A stretch of DNA of 64,000 nucleotides from Prorocentrum cordatum (Eukaryota; Sar; Dinophyceae; Prorocentrales; Prorocentraceae). Location of the stretch: NCBI GenBank assembly GCA_963575745.1, contig CAUYUJ010000703.1:108501-172500 (forward strand), given 5' to 3'. The notes under the pieces are model-generated. The model was not told where the DNA came from. It did no database searches and saw only the letters and a program-made list of their open reading frames with translations. Each line of letters starts with the position of its first letter. The first letter of the stretch is position 1. Both the position numbers and the translations under genes were made by a program. Below are positions 46,005 to 56,359 of the stretch, in pieces.

Positions 46005-46610
46005 GGGGAGGGCAGCTTGACCCCTCCCCCTACCCCCTCAGCTGGACCTGGACGGGGGGGGCGGCGAGGCGTTGGAGCGTCCAAGATGGCCCAAGACGGC
46101 TCCCAGAGGGCCCCTGAGGAGCCCCAGATGAGCTCGAAGGTGGATCAAGATAGCGCACGATGCCTCAAGATGGCTCCCAAGATTCTCCAAGAGGCCCCAG
46201 GAACGTTCCAAGACGGCTCCAAGAGGCCTCCGAGACCTCCAAGCAGGCCCCGAAGAAGCCAACATCCTTCAAACGCCTAAGGACAATCACTGATTTGTGC
46301 TTTCTCGCCTTTTCGCTTCCGATGGCCATCCGAGGCCTAAAGATGGCTCTCGGATGGCCCAAGACGGCCCCAGGAGAGAGACACAAGAGAGCCCCAAGAC
46401 GGCACCAAGAGCGCCCCAAGAGCGCCCTAAGAGGCGACTTTGGAGCTCCCTGGGGGGGGGGGGACTTTTGGAACCCTCTTCTTTGATCGGTTTCCTCCAA
46501 GATGGCCCCAAGAGCGCTTCTAAGGCTCCCAAAAGCGCACCAAGATGGCCCCACGAGGCGCCCAGACGGCCCCAAGAGGCATCCCCGAGTCACCCAAAAC
46601 ACTCAACGAC
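46005..46610. repeat. AAGATGGC-family repeat, copy 2
   Basis: Same landmark order as 695-1130: CCCCTACCCCCTC, GGACGGGG, GAGCGTCCAAGATGGCCCAA, then many AAGA(T/C)GGC(T/C)CC words, and CGCCTTTTCGCTTCCGATGG in place of the copy 1 passage. G-run at 46450-46460. Confidence 0.7.
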
Positions 46611-46624
46611 GGCCCTGGGCTTGC

Positions 46625-46775
46625 CAGGGTGCCCCTCCTCCTCCTCCTCCTTCTCCTCCTCCTCCTCCTCCTCCTCCTCCTCCTCCTCCTCTTTGTCCAC
46701 TGTCTCTTCCTTCTTCCTCCTCTTCACCCTCCTCCTCCTTCTCCTCCTCATTCTCCCCCTCCTTCTCCTCTACCA
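46625..46775. repeat. CTC trinucleotide tract
   Basis: Long CTCCTC run with TTC interruptions, followed by pyrimidine-rich sequence. Confidence 0.9.
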
Positions 46776-47044
46776 TCCTCCCCCTCGTTCGGTGTCGGAC
46801 GGCTTCCTCCGCCCGCTGTTCTTCTGCATGCTCCCCCACTTCCCTGATCACCCCAACTCCCTTGGGCAGCGTTATGGACTGGTGGGGCTATTTTTTCGGT
46901 CGCGGCCGCGAGACGACGGTCAGGCGGCAAGAGCAACGTCCGGGACGCGAACTCGGCGAATTAGCAAAGAAAGGCGCAGGCCGGCCGGCCCACTCAGACA
47001 GCAGCTGAAGCTGAGGGGGGTGGAGCTGACGGCGAACGGCGCCC
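46776..47044. other. no gene seen
   Basis: Mixed spacer before the A-rich tract, with GGCCGGCCGGCC at about 46979-46990. Confidence 0.35.
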
Positions 47045-47335
47045 AGCAAAAACAAAAAAAAAGAAAAAACAACAAATACCAAAACAAAAAAAAACAAAAC
47101 GGGAAAAAAAGAAAAAAAATTGAAAAAAAAAAACAAAGAAACACAAAAAACAAAAAAAAAAGAAAAGCAGCAAAAAAAAAAAAAAGAAAAAAAAAAAAAA
47201 AAAATAAATAAAAAAAAAAAACAAAAAAAAAAAAAAAAGCAAAAAAAAAAAAGAAAAAAAAAAAACCAAAAAAAAAAAAAAAAGAAGCAAAAAAAAACCA
47301 AGAAAAAAAAAAGAAAAAACAAAAAAACAAGAAAA
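47045..47335. repeat. A-rich tract (A-runs with single C or G)
   Basis: About 290 bases that are overwhelmingly A on the plus strand, with isolated C and G. It is on the wrong strand to be the poly(A) tail of the minus-strand coding block to its right. Confidence 0.9.
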
Positions 47336-48048
47336 TACGAAAAGCTCGGTGCACGTGCACAGACAAAGTGTCTCGGAATTCAAAGCTTGCCATGGCGCAA
47401 CCCCACCAACAAAAAAAAAACAAAGAAATAGACGAGGAAACGATGGTCAAGTCCGTCGTGCTGGGTTGGATGGCAAAAAAAAGGCCATTGGAGTGAGTCG
47501 CCGATGCGGAGACAGCTCCGACGCCCTGCGACCTGAGCTAGCCAGACAAGCTGGGCAGTCGTACCGTTGTGCAACGCAACTTTGGAAGCTGAATGTGGGC
47601 CCGTCAGGGCTTTACCTGCTGCGGACAAAAGCCTGTACCACTCTGCCCATGGCCAGCCCCTGTCCAGCCACGCCCACAGAGCCAAAGGGCAACCGAGCGA
47701 CCCCTGAGACACTCAACGCGTGGCCGGCGGGCGGGGCCCTGAGCGGGGGGTGAGACCCGCTGGCGTGGTCAGCTCCGCCAGAGGAAAGGTAGATGGAGCT
47801 GCACTGGAGGTTGTGGCGCCGTGCGCGAACAGTAACCAAGCCTGTGGTTCCCCAAGGAGAACATGTGAGCTGTACCTCGCGTGGCAACGTGGACGCCAAG
47901 TGGAGGCGGGGTGTGCCGTTGTCTTTAGGGCGATGCGCCTGGGGGGAGCTCACAAATTGGTGGACACGAGGTCCATCGACGCAAAGTCAGACTCCGCCCG
48001 CCGCTGGCACTTCCGCCCAAGCTCCCGGAACGTCAACAAACACCACGT
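47336..48048. other. no recognised gene
   Basis: Downstream (in minus-strand sense) of the 48-59 kb coding block. Frames exist on both strands but none is recognisable. Confidence 0.35.
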
Positions 48049-48487
48049 GGTCCTCCAGGGTCGCAGCTGACCGCCGCTGAGAGTGATGAGACAAATCACG
48101 CACAGCGAGGGGCACGGGCGGCCCAGGGAGGGGGGGCAACAACACCAACGTCGGACAGTACGTCAGGCGGGCCCCGGGGCCAAGAGCGGGGGACACCCGC
48201 CTGGCCCCAGAGGAGAGAGGCGGGGGGAACGCCGCCCCTCCCCTCGGTCTGGCCCCCGCACCCGTCGGACAGGGGAAGTGGTTATTGGTTCCTCCAGGGT
48301 CGCAGCTGATCGCCGCTCAGACAATGAAATGGTGGGTGGGCCCTTCTAAGGTTATGAAGCCGAGGGAGAGTGGGGTCCTGCGTGGACCTCAGGCAGCGCT
48401 GAGTGTTAGTCCGCCCCCGCGGAGAACGATGCCTCAGCGGGGATGGTGGGTGTTGGTCCTCCAGGGTCGCAGCTAACCGCCGCTGAA
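48049..48487 (-). repeat. three copies of a 26-base motif in the 3' flank of copy B
   Basis: CTCCAGGGTCGCAGCTGA(T/C)C and following GCCGCT occur at 48053-48078, 48291-48316 and 48459-48484. A fourth copy is at 56466-56491. The shared core GCAGC(T/C)GAT(A/C)GCCGC is also tandemly repeated at 59228-59426. Spacing is 238 and 168 bases here. Function unknown; the minus-strand reading is AGCGGCGATCAGCTGCGACC. Confidence 0.75.
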
Positions 48488-48947
48488 GTCAGCACTTGCC
48501 AAAACTGCGACCTGGCTAGGTCGAGCCCGCCGCCGCGCGGGGGGGGGGGGTCCAGGTGGCCTACCCCCCGCCTCCGGCGGGCGGGATGGCTGTCGTCGTC
48601 GGGCAGCAAAGTGCATGGGCCAGGGGCCTGTCTGCCCGGGCCGGGCCGGCCCCTGCCGTGCCCGAGAGGGTGAGATGTCGGGCACTGTGGGGGGAGACCA
48701 TCCGCGTCGGGCCCGAAAAGGACGGTAGGTCCACTTGTCCAGTGTGGGTTGTCTAGCTATGCCGCGCCGTGGGTGAGATGTGGGGCTAGCCTACGCCCCA
48801 GCGGAGGTTGCCCCCAGGTATTGCGGCCTGAGCCGGGCGCGGCGAGGTCAAACTGGCCCCTTCGGGGCAAAGAAGGGCCGATGGGGGGGGGCAAGTTTCC
48901 ATGGGCAGGAACACCAAGGATGCTGAGGTGGGCCGTGTCCGGCACAG

Positions 48948-51900
48948 TCAGCCGTGGGTGTAGGAGTCGTCTTTTGCCCACCAGCGGGCGCGCTTGTCCG
49001 AGTATCGGTCATCCCCCCTAGGGGAGTACCGCTTGCCCCTTCCTTTCCAATCTGAGTCCATCCATGGGGCTTCGTGCCGATCCCACGCGGCCCATTCCTG
49101 CCAGCCCTGCCACAGGCTGGGGGTGGCTGTACCGATGGCTCCAGCCCAGCGGTCCTGCGCAGCAGCGGGAGCGACCGCTCTGCCGTCGGTTGCCCATGGG
49201 GCGGGCTTGTTGCTGCTGCCGTAGTCGCGCTGGGCATGTGCACGGGCGTCGTGGCGCACGGAGTTCATGTGGTTGTCCCTGACCGCTGCCCAGTCTACGC
49301 CGAGCCCGGGTTCACTATCCATCCGGTAAGCATCATGGCCTGCTTTGCTCCAAGCCTCGAGGAGATCTGCGCACGTCTGGGGTGTGTTCAGTTTGGGGTT
49401 GCTCTTGTGGCCTCCACTTGGGTCCTGCCTCAGGGCAGCCCGCTTAACCCATGCGTGCCATATGTCATTGAACGCGCCTCCCAGCGTCTTTTGTAAGCGT
49501 ATAATATTGTCCTGTATGGGCTCGTCTCTCTCCGCGTCTGCAGTTGCGATGGTGCACCTGTACATGGGGCCGCACCCCATGGGGTCGTTCAGATTCTCGT
49601 AGTGTGGCTGAGCGATCCTGACGTCCCTCCAGGGCGTCCCGCGGCTCTCCGCTCGCGTGGCGTTGCCCCTTGGTGATTTGGCGGCACGCCCTTCCCCGTC
49701 TTTGATGTCCTCTGACGCGGGCCGTTGGCGCCCCCTGTCTCCTGCCGCGCGGCTGAGGGCGCGGTCGCCCCTGGCTCCCGTGATTTCCCAGGTCGAGCTG
49801 CTTTCCTTCTCGGAGCTGTCTTTAGCACTCCGAAGCGCCAGGCCGGCAGCTCGATCGACGGTCTGCGAGTGGGGGGTCCAGGATTTGTCCCTTGGGGGCG
49901 TGTTTTTAAAAGCGCCTATGGGATCGAAGGGGTCTTCCTCCTCGCCTTCGTCCGCGACTGGTGTCGGGCTAGCAACCGGGCTCGCTTCTTTGGCTGTGGC
50001 TGCTTCGCTTCCCGCGTCTTCATCCCAGTCGGGTGCATCCGGCTCACCCTCGGTCTTGCCTGCCTGGTCGCAAGAGCCCTGCCCTTCCGCTGGAGGGTCG
50101 TTGGCCCCGTCGTCGCCTGGGGTCTGTGGATCTGCCCTGGAGGGGCGGCCTGGAGCTGCCTCCCGTTCTGGGCCGTGGCTGTCTGCTGGGGGGGTGTCTG
50201 CTGTCTCGCCTGTCCTGTTCAGCCAGAACGTCGCTGGAGAGTTGGCCGCAATTGCGTAGTCCGTGTCCGTCTGAAGTGGACCTCGGTTGGCCAGCTCTCC
50301 GATGGTGCCGTCGGCGAGGGCCATGGGATCCATTCCCATGAGGTATTGTCATAGGGTGCTGAGCCGCTGGCGGAAGGGACACTCGCCCCGCTGCTCGGCT
50401 AGGTCGGCGGCGTACCCCGCGCCACCTGGTCTCATGCATCACGTTGGCCCTCGTTAGGTGGCACACTACTCGCGCCGCCGCGGCCCGCCGGCTGTCCCAT
50501 GGGGGGGGGGGAAAAAATGCCGGGGGGGGGGGGGGGGGGGGGGGGATGGCAGTTATCGGGGATCGTCTCCCCGTGGATGTTGACCAGGAATTGGCGAAGA
50601 CATTGGGGGGGCCAAGACCCTTCGTCGGTTTTATCGCCCGGTATTCCGACGCCGTATTGCTCCACGTACTCCATCCCTTTCCCGTGCACGGCGGGGTTCC
50701 ACTCTAGTAGGTACTTGACCAAGGAGCGTAAGGCCCAGCCTGAATCCTTCCCTGTGAGCCCAGAGGTGGAGTGGGTTGGTGGGGCGGGCCCGGCCGGCTG
50801 GCGGGGAGATGTCGGGGAACAATGATTTGATGTCCCGTGCGGCAGCTCCTGACCCGTTACTCTCCCGGGCGGGGCCGCCTTGGCCAGTACTGGTAGGAGG
50901 GGGCGGCGCTCCGGTTGGGGCGGGCGGCTTTGTGTATGCATCCGTGGCTGCAGCGTTAGCGCAGTCCGGAATGAGGTAGACGCTGATGTCGTGGCGCTCC
51001 GTCCGCACTTCTGCTGTCGCTGCCCGCTTGGCTGGTGCCGTGGGGTATGCGCGCGAGGACTGCTGGTCCAGTATGGTCACGCGTGCCTGGGGCCACGTTC
51101 CAGATGTGGATGAGGCGCCGCCTGCATGCCCAGCTGGCGTTCCACTGCCGCTGGGTCCAGAGGGTGGGCATGGGGTCCCAAGGCGGTAGCCCGGTCTCGG
51201 CGACGGTGGATGCTTCGGGCTCTGGGTTCCACAAGAAGCAGCCTAATGCTGGGCTGGTTACCGCCCACTCCAACACGGGTGATCCTGTTGGGCAGGTGTC
51301 ACATTGGGCAGAAAAGGTGCCCGTGAGGTGCGACTCGAGCCCGAACCTTCCGTCTGACAGCTTGTGAGCAGGTAGGGTAGTGCCAGTGGCCCGGGGGCTG
51401 TAGGCTGAGGGGGCTTTCATGACGAGGTCGCGCAGGCTGGCGGGGGTCGGGGCAGTGTCAAGGCGCCCGTATCCGATCGGGAGCCGATCCAAGGACGGGA
51501 GTGTGCGCGACTTCTTCTTGTGACGTGTCTCGTCCACTGTGCGCTTGTATGCCTGCAGACGCTGTGGTAGTGACTTCTTGCTGCCGCAATCGCATGGGGC
51601 GAAGGGGGCCTCGATGCCTTTCTTCCCCACGGACTTGACCCAGCACTGCTCGCGCAGTCACTTGCAGCTCTTGCCTTGCAAGTAAGCTTGGGAGCGGTTC
51701 TGTGCGAGGAGTTCCCCTGTGTCGTCGTCCTCCCAGGTGCCGTCTGTGCCCCTGATCCCTTTTTTGGGGCAGTCGTCCCCGTCGCAATCGAAGCGACCAT
51801 CTTCCTGCTCGACGCGGAACCTGTCGTCGTTCACCCTTGGCGGGATAAGTAAGCTTCCGGGGGCCGGGGAAGCGGGGGAGTCATCGTCGAGCCGCCTGTT

Positions 51901-52790
51901 GGACATGGCAACTCCTCCTCCGATATACTCCAGGTCTGTCATTGAGCCTGGGCATCCGAGCCCTTCCTCTGGCCCGCTGAGTTCATTGTGGAGAGTGCAG
52001 ATGGAGCACTTGCTCTTGCCCAGGGAACTGACCACGGCTGGTTGGACTCGCTCCTCTAGCACCCTCATGGGGGCCTCCAAGGGGAACTTGCTTTTCAGCA
52101 TGCCGGCCCAGGTTTTTGGGCACCCGTGCTCGGCTACAACCTTGTGGTGGTGGGCGTGCGTGGCGAGCGTGCTGATGTGCTTGATGGCGTCCTCGAATTT
52201 CCCGCGTAGGGAGGTCAGATCACTCAGCTGGAAGCCCCATGCGCTTGCGAAGGTGGTTCTGTACTCCAGGTGGAAGTTCTGCCAAGGGAAGCAGATAGCC
52301 ATGGCTGCTTCTATGATGTCCCCAGTGGCCTCTGGATGTGGGAAGGGCCAGAGCGTCGCCCGAGGCTCGCGCAGCTGGGTCATCATGACAACGAGGAGGA
52401 CTCTGAGTGTGGGGGTGTCCAGGGGGCGGCAGTCGCTGCTGAGAAGGGGGCGTCTTAGCTCTGAGTTGGCTTGGCCCGTGCGAAGTAGGGGCTTCAGGTG
52501 CTGCATTCCTGGGTGTGCGCGGTGCCTCCTGCATCTCCCCGTCTCTTGGCCCCATGCCCCTGGGAACTGGTGTAGGACCTCGGGGGGGGGGGCGCAACGG
52601 CTGGCGCCCTTCGGGCGGTGGCTGACGCCCTTCGCCCTGGGCCGGGGAGGGAGCGACTCGTCTGGGACGGCTAAGCTCATGTCGTCCCAGAGGGCCCAGC
52701 CCGAGGAACCACACCAGGGCTGCCCACGTCAAGTTGTAGACGAGGTTGCTGGCGTCTATGCCCAGTTCTACGTCGCAACAGAACCCTAAG
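48948..52790 (-). pseudogene. copy B of an unrecognised Cys-rich multi-domain protein, frame-broken
   Basis: In minus-strand order the pieces are: a frame with LKPLLRTGQANSEL, then HHHKVVAEHGCPKTWAGM, CSIC and EYIGGG (to a TGA at 51658); then CWVKS, LPSLDRLPIGYG, ATGTTLPAHKLSDGRFGLES and a Cys/Trp-rich part ending QWNASWACRR; then LVKYLLEWNPAVHGKG and CLRQFLVNIHGE; then a long acidic linker; and finally IIRLQKTLGGAFNDIWHAWV with KAGHDAYRMD. Three or more frame changes separate them. One lies beside a G10 run (52579-52588); a long G run also lies at 50522-50543. Every block has a counterpart in the same order in copy A. I do not recognise the family. Confidence 0.65.
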
Positions 52791-52825
52791 TGACTCCATG
52801 CCTTACGGTCAAATAGGCCCGGCTG

Positions 52826-55800
52826 TCATGGTGTGTCGGCTATGGAGCACTGGTGGGGGTGTAGGCCAGAGACGGTGTACATGACCACCCCCATGGCGGG
52901 GTCCTCGACGAGTTTCTGCAGGCTGCTGCGTATGGCGTCTCCAAGGCAGGTCCATGAAAATTCTGTATCCAGCGGAGCTGCGATCTTGTCTGCGAAGTTT
53001 TTCTCCATTGAGGCTCGGGCTTTCACTATCGTGTTGTCCAGCCCCTGGATGACTTCGTCTCCTTCGTGTGAGGGGGATTCAGGGATCCAGGAGGTGAGGT
53101 CCTCGATGGGGTCGAATCCCTCGTCGACAGTGAGGGCCCATCGACTGCCGTTGTGCTCCGGGTGCTGGAAGCGTACCCACAGCTTGGCGAAGCGGCCGTA
53201 CTCGGAGAGCTCACGGAGGCGAGATCCCGTGGCCGTGGCGAACATCCTTCCGTCACCGATGATGATCACGTTGCGCGTGGCTCTGGTGATTGCCACGTTA
53301 ACCCTGTTGGCGTTGTCCATGAAACCCCAGTCATGCCATCTGTTGGACCTGGTTGTCAGGGAGATGACCAGGTCCGCTTCGCCGCCCTGGCTGGAGTCAA
53401 TAGTCGAGAGGGTGAGCCTGCCGCTTGCAAGGCGATCCCCTGCAACTCGCCGAACGCCTGGGAACGGCAAGGACATGCCCGTGAGTCCTGAGTCTTTCTG
53501 CTCGAAGACGCGGGCGTAGTCGCTTGTGTCGGGGGGACGTGATGGGGGGTGGGCGGCGGGGCCCTTCCGTTTGCTTATTTCGTCCTTCCCTTTCCCTTTG
53601 CGTTCGGCCTTGGCCTGCCTGAGTGCGCCGCTGACGCTGCGGGCGCTCTGGGGTCATCCGTTCTCGAGGATGGCGCACTGCAACTGGTAGCCGATGACTA
53701 CCCGAACCGTGACTCCCTCCTCCATTGCGGGCAGGAGGGCGCGCATGATGTCTACCGTCTGCGCTGCCTCTAGCAGGTTGGCGTATCCTGCGTGTAGCTT
53801 GGATGTAACCTCCAGGGAAGAGTTGTCGACCAGTAGGAACCGGTGCCGCTCTCCTGCGGGTTGCTTTCCTGGGTCCAGATTGCGCAGCATCTGGTGCATG
53901 TAGTCGCTGGTGGTGCGGGCGGCACGCGCTAGGTCTTCGACCCTGGCGTTGCTCCAGGGCTGGAACACTTGCCATGGTAGACCCTTGACTAGGGGCCTCT
54001 GAGTCAGAGGGTCAGCTAGACCGGTTTGCATTGTGTTGTTGTAGAAGACCCAGTTGGGCCAGGCCAGCAGCAGGGGGTGCATGCGGTAACGCAGGCTGAG
54101 CTGTATCACGGCTGACTGGTGTTCTCCTAACGCCTTGTGTAGACGGTCGAAGATGGAGAGGCGCAACCCTTGGTCTGCTGCCTTCCTGGAGATGGCCGTG
54201 GGGGGGAGCTGCTTGGGGTCGCCGACCAGCACTAGGTGTCCTCCTGAGCGGATGACACTGTCTAAGGACGTTGCCGCCATAAGCTCGTGCGCCCGTCCTG
54301 CCTCGTCTATGATGAGAAGGGCAACTGGGGCGGCCTTCTTTAGTGCTTCAGCAGATTCGTGCGTGGCGATGACGGTCTTCGCGTCTTTGAGCAGCTGAGT
54401 CCTGAAGGCGGGGAAGTCCTTGGAGGGTGAACCGCCTTCGTAGGGGAGTCTGCCGTTGGCCATCTGGTAGTGCCCTCCTGGGGTGAGCCCCGCCAGCTCC
54501 TTGGCCACCTTAAAGTCCTTGGCGAGGCGCGCGCACTTGGACGGGAATCCCGAGCTGGAGGCCAGTATCTTGTCTTTGTGAGCGGCGAGTAGGGCCAGTG
54601 CCGGCTGGTCGGCGGCCGCGTTGGAACCTGCCGCCAGAGCGACCGACAACCCGGGGAAGAGCGAGCCCGCCCATGTGTCCATGGTTGCGACCGAGAAAAT
54701 TGTCTTGCCTGCACCAGGGGGGCCATGTACGATCGTCACGTGATGCCGGGTGGAGGCTGCCAGGGCCCTTGTGGCGTCGCGGTTGAGACTGTGGCGCTTG
54801 GCTCCGTCCTCCAGGGATTTCGGTGCTGGTAGGTCACGGGCGCGCTGGAACACCTGCCCGGTGGCGTCCTCCACCTCTACGTCGGTGAAAGGGGGGGGGG
54901 CTGGAAGTCCGGCGGGGTGAGTGGGCATCGCCGAGACGGCACCGGGCGCAGGTAGGTCGGTGCAGGGGAAGCGGATTTCCAGGGTGTCTGTGGCACGTGC
55001 CTGTAGAGCCTGCCCACGCTTGGCGGCGTTGAGAACGCTGTTGGCGATGGCCTTGTCCTTTTTGTCGGCAGTACGGAAGGTGAGGAGGTAGGTGATGACG
55101 TCCAGGGGGGTGCCAATGAGATCGCGGGGGACCTGCTGCAGCCTGTGGATCTCGGTGATTGCAGCCAAGATCCGCCAAAACTGGATCACGGAGGGCGCCC
55201 TGTCCAGCCTGTACCGCGGTTCACCTACGTAGGTGGGCCGGTCGATGCTATCGTCTGCGTGGAATGCCCCGAACTTGTCTGTGTTGTGAACGACGATGCA
55301 TTCGTTGCTGGGGTATCGTGAGCCCGTTGGGAAACCCAGTGCCTGGCAGTCGCCCGGAGGGATGGTGCCTCCGAGGTCGGGGGGCCATAGAAGTTTGACG
55401 GAAGCGACTTGGTCCACTGCTGGGCTGGCGAAGCTGAGAAGGAGGGCGCGCGCGTCCTGTCCCGCATCCTGACCTTTGAGGAGGACTCTGAACGCCGAGG
55501 GCCAATGTAGATGTAGCAGCACCTTCCCGTCTTGGGGTGGAAAGGCGTTCCTCAGCTGGAAGCGGTCGAGGGCATTGCACTCTGAGTTCTGATCGATTGG
55601 GGCGACGGGTGCTCCCAGGGCGCAGCTCTGCCTTCTGATGAGGTCTGTCCGGGCCTTGACGGAAATGTCCCGGGCGGTCTCGGTCGACGCCATGCACTTG
55701 GCCCAGGCCAGCCTTTCGAGAGCCCGTCCTCTTTGCCTTAGGTCCTGCGCCCAGTGTGGTGGGAGGAGGGCGGCATCCGGGATCTGTCCCAGTGGTGCGT

Positions 55801-56326
55801 GCAGACGGAACTGAGCGATTCCACAGCTGGCGGGGGCGGAGTATAGCTGCCTGACGGCATCGGCCGCAGTCACGGCCGGCGGCTCCAGCATCACCCTCCT
55901 CACCCCTGATGGGGGCGTGTCTCCGAAGCCGAAGCAATCTTCTCCCTCGGGCGCCTCCGTGCGTGATCTGTCGGCTGACTCTTGAGGCGATGCTCTGCTG
56001 GAGGCGTTGGGCATGTCCTCTCCCGTGGGGTGTCTGAATGGGGGGTGTAGGTGGTAAGCGGTGGCGTGGCCGGGGGTGTCTCTGTCAAGAGGCCCGTCCA
56101 TCGGTCTCGGTCCACCCCTGGTCGTACTTGCCCAGGTCCTCCTCAGCTGCTGGCGAGGGCGCGCCCCTGTGGAATGGATGGTGTCTGAGGGGGTGACAAA
56201 GTCGAAGGCGCCATCCCTGTAGGGAAAGTTGATGGGAACGTGATCCCAGTCGTCTGGGAAAGACCAGCCAGGGAGGTGGAGATGCCCTTGGACCTTCTCC
56301 GGCTCCGTCGTCTTCCACCGCGCCAT
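52826..56326 (-). CDS. UPF1-like superfamily 1 helicase with one in-frame TGA
   Basis: Read from the ATG at 56326, the frame gives about 535 residues of unrecognised N-terminal sequence. Then come GPPGAGKT (Walker A, near residue 535), LLIIDEAGRAHE (motif II, near 670), VGDPKQLPP (motif III, near 698) and LSLRYRMHP (near 742). A TGA at 53654-53656 follows ILENG. The same frame continues without other stops into TIDSSQGGEADLV (motif V, near 53398) and NRVNVAITRATRN (motif VI, near 53308-53270), ending at a TGA at 52826. All core motifs of the UPF1/DNA2-like group are present and look intact. Upstream in the same frame, beyond a TGA at 56360, lies the RNase H frame. The TGA falls between conserved motifs, so truncation would remove motifs V and VI and inactivate the enzyme. 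Confidence 0.8.
53654..53656 (-). other. in-frame TGA inside the helicase
   Basis: The codon follows Asn-Gly and precedes Pro-Gln-Ser. Open frame continues about 276 codons to 52826 and includes helicase motifs V and VI, so the break is a single codon, not a frameshift. Confidence 0.85.
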
Positions 56327-56359
56327 GGGTGCATCTTGATTCTGCAGTCGTGGACGCGG

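Noticed and set aside
47045-47335. Poly(A) tail of the minus-strand coding block
   Set aside because: A tail of a minus-strand element would appear as T on the plus strand; here the plus strand is A.
46297-47431. Lys-rich and Phe-rich frames over the A-rich tract
   Set aside because: Pure low-complexity translation of A-runs and T-runs.
49725-50354. Plus-strand Cys/Trp/Val-rich frame
   Set aside because: Antisense of copy B, whose minus-strand reading aligns with copy A.
53694-54398. Plus-strand frames opposite the helicase
   Set aside because: Antisense of a frame containing a full set of helicase motifs.
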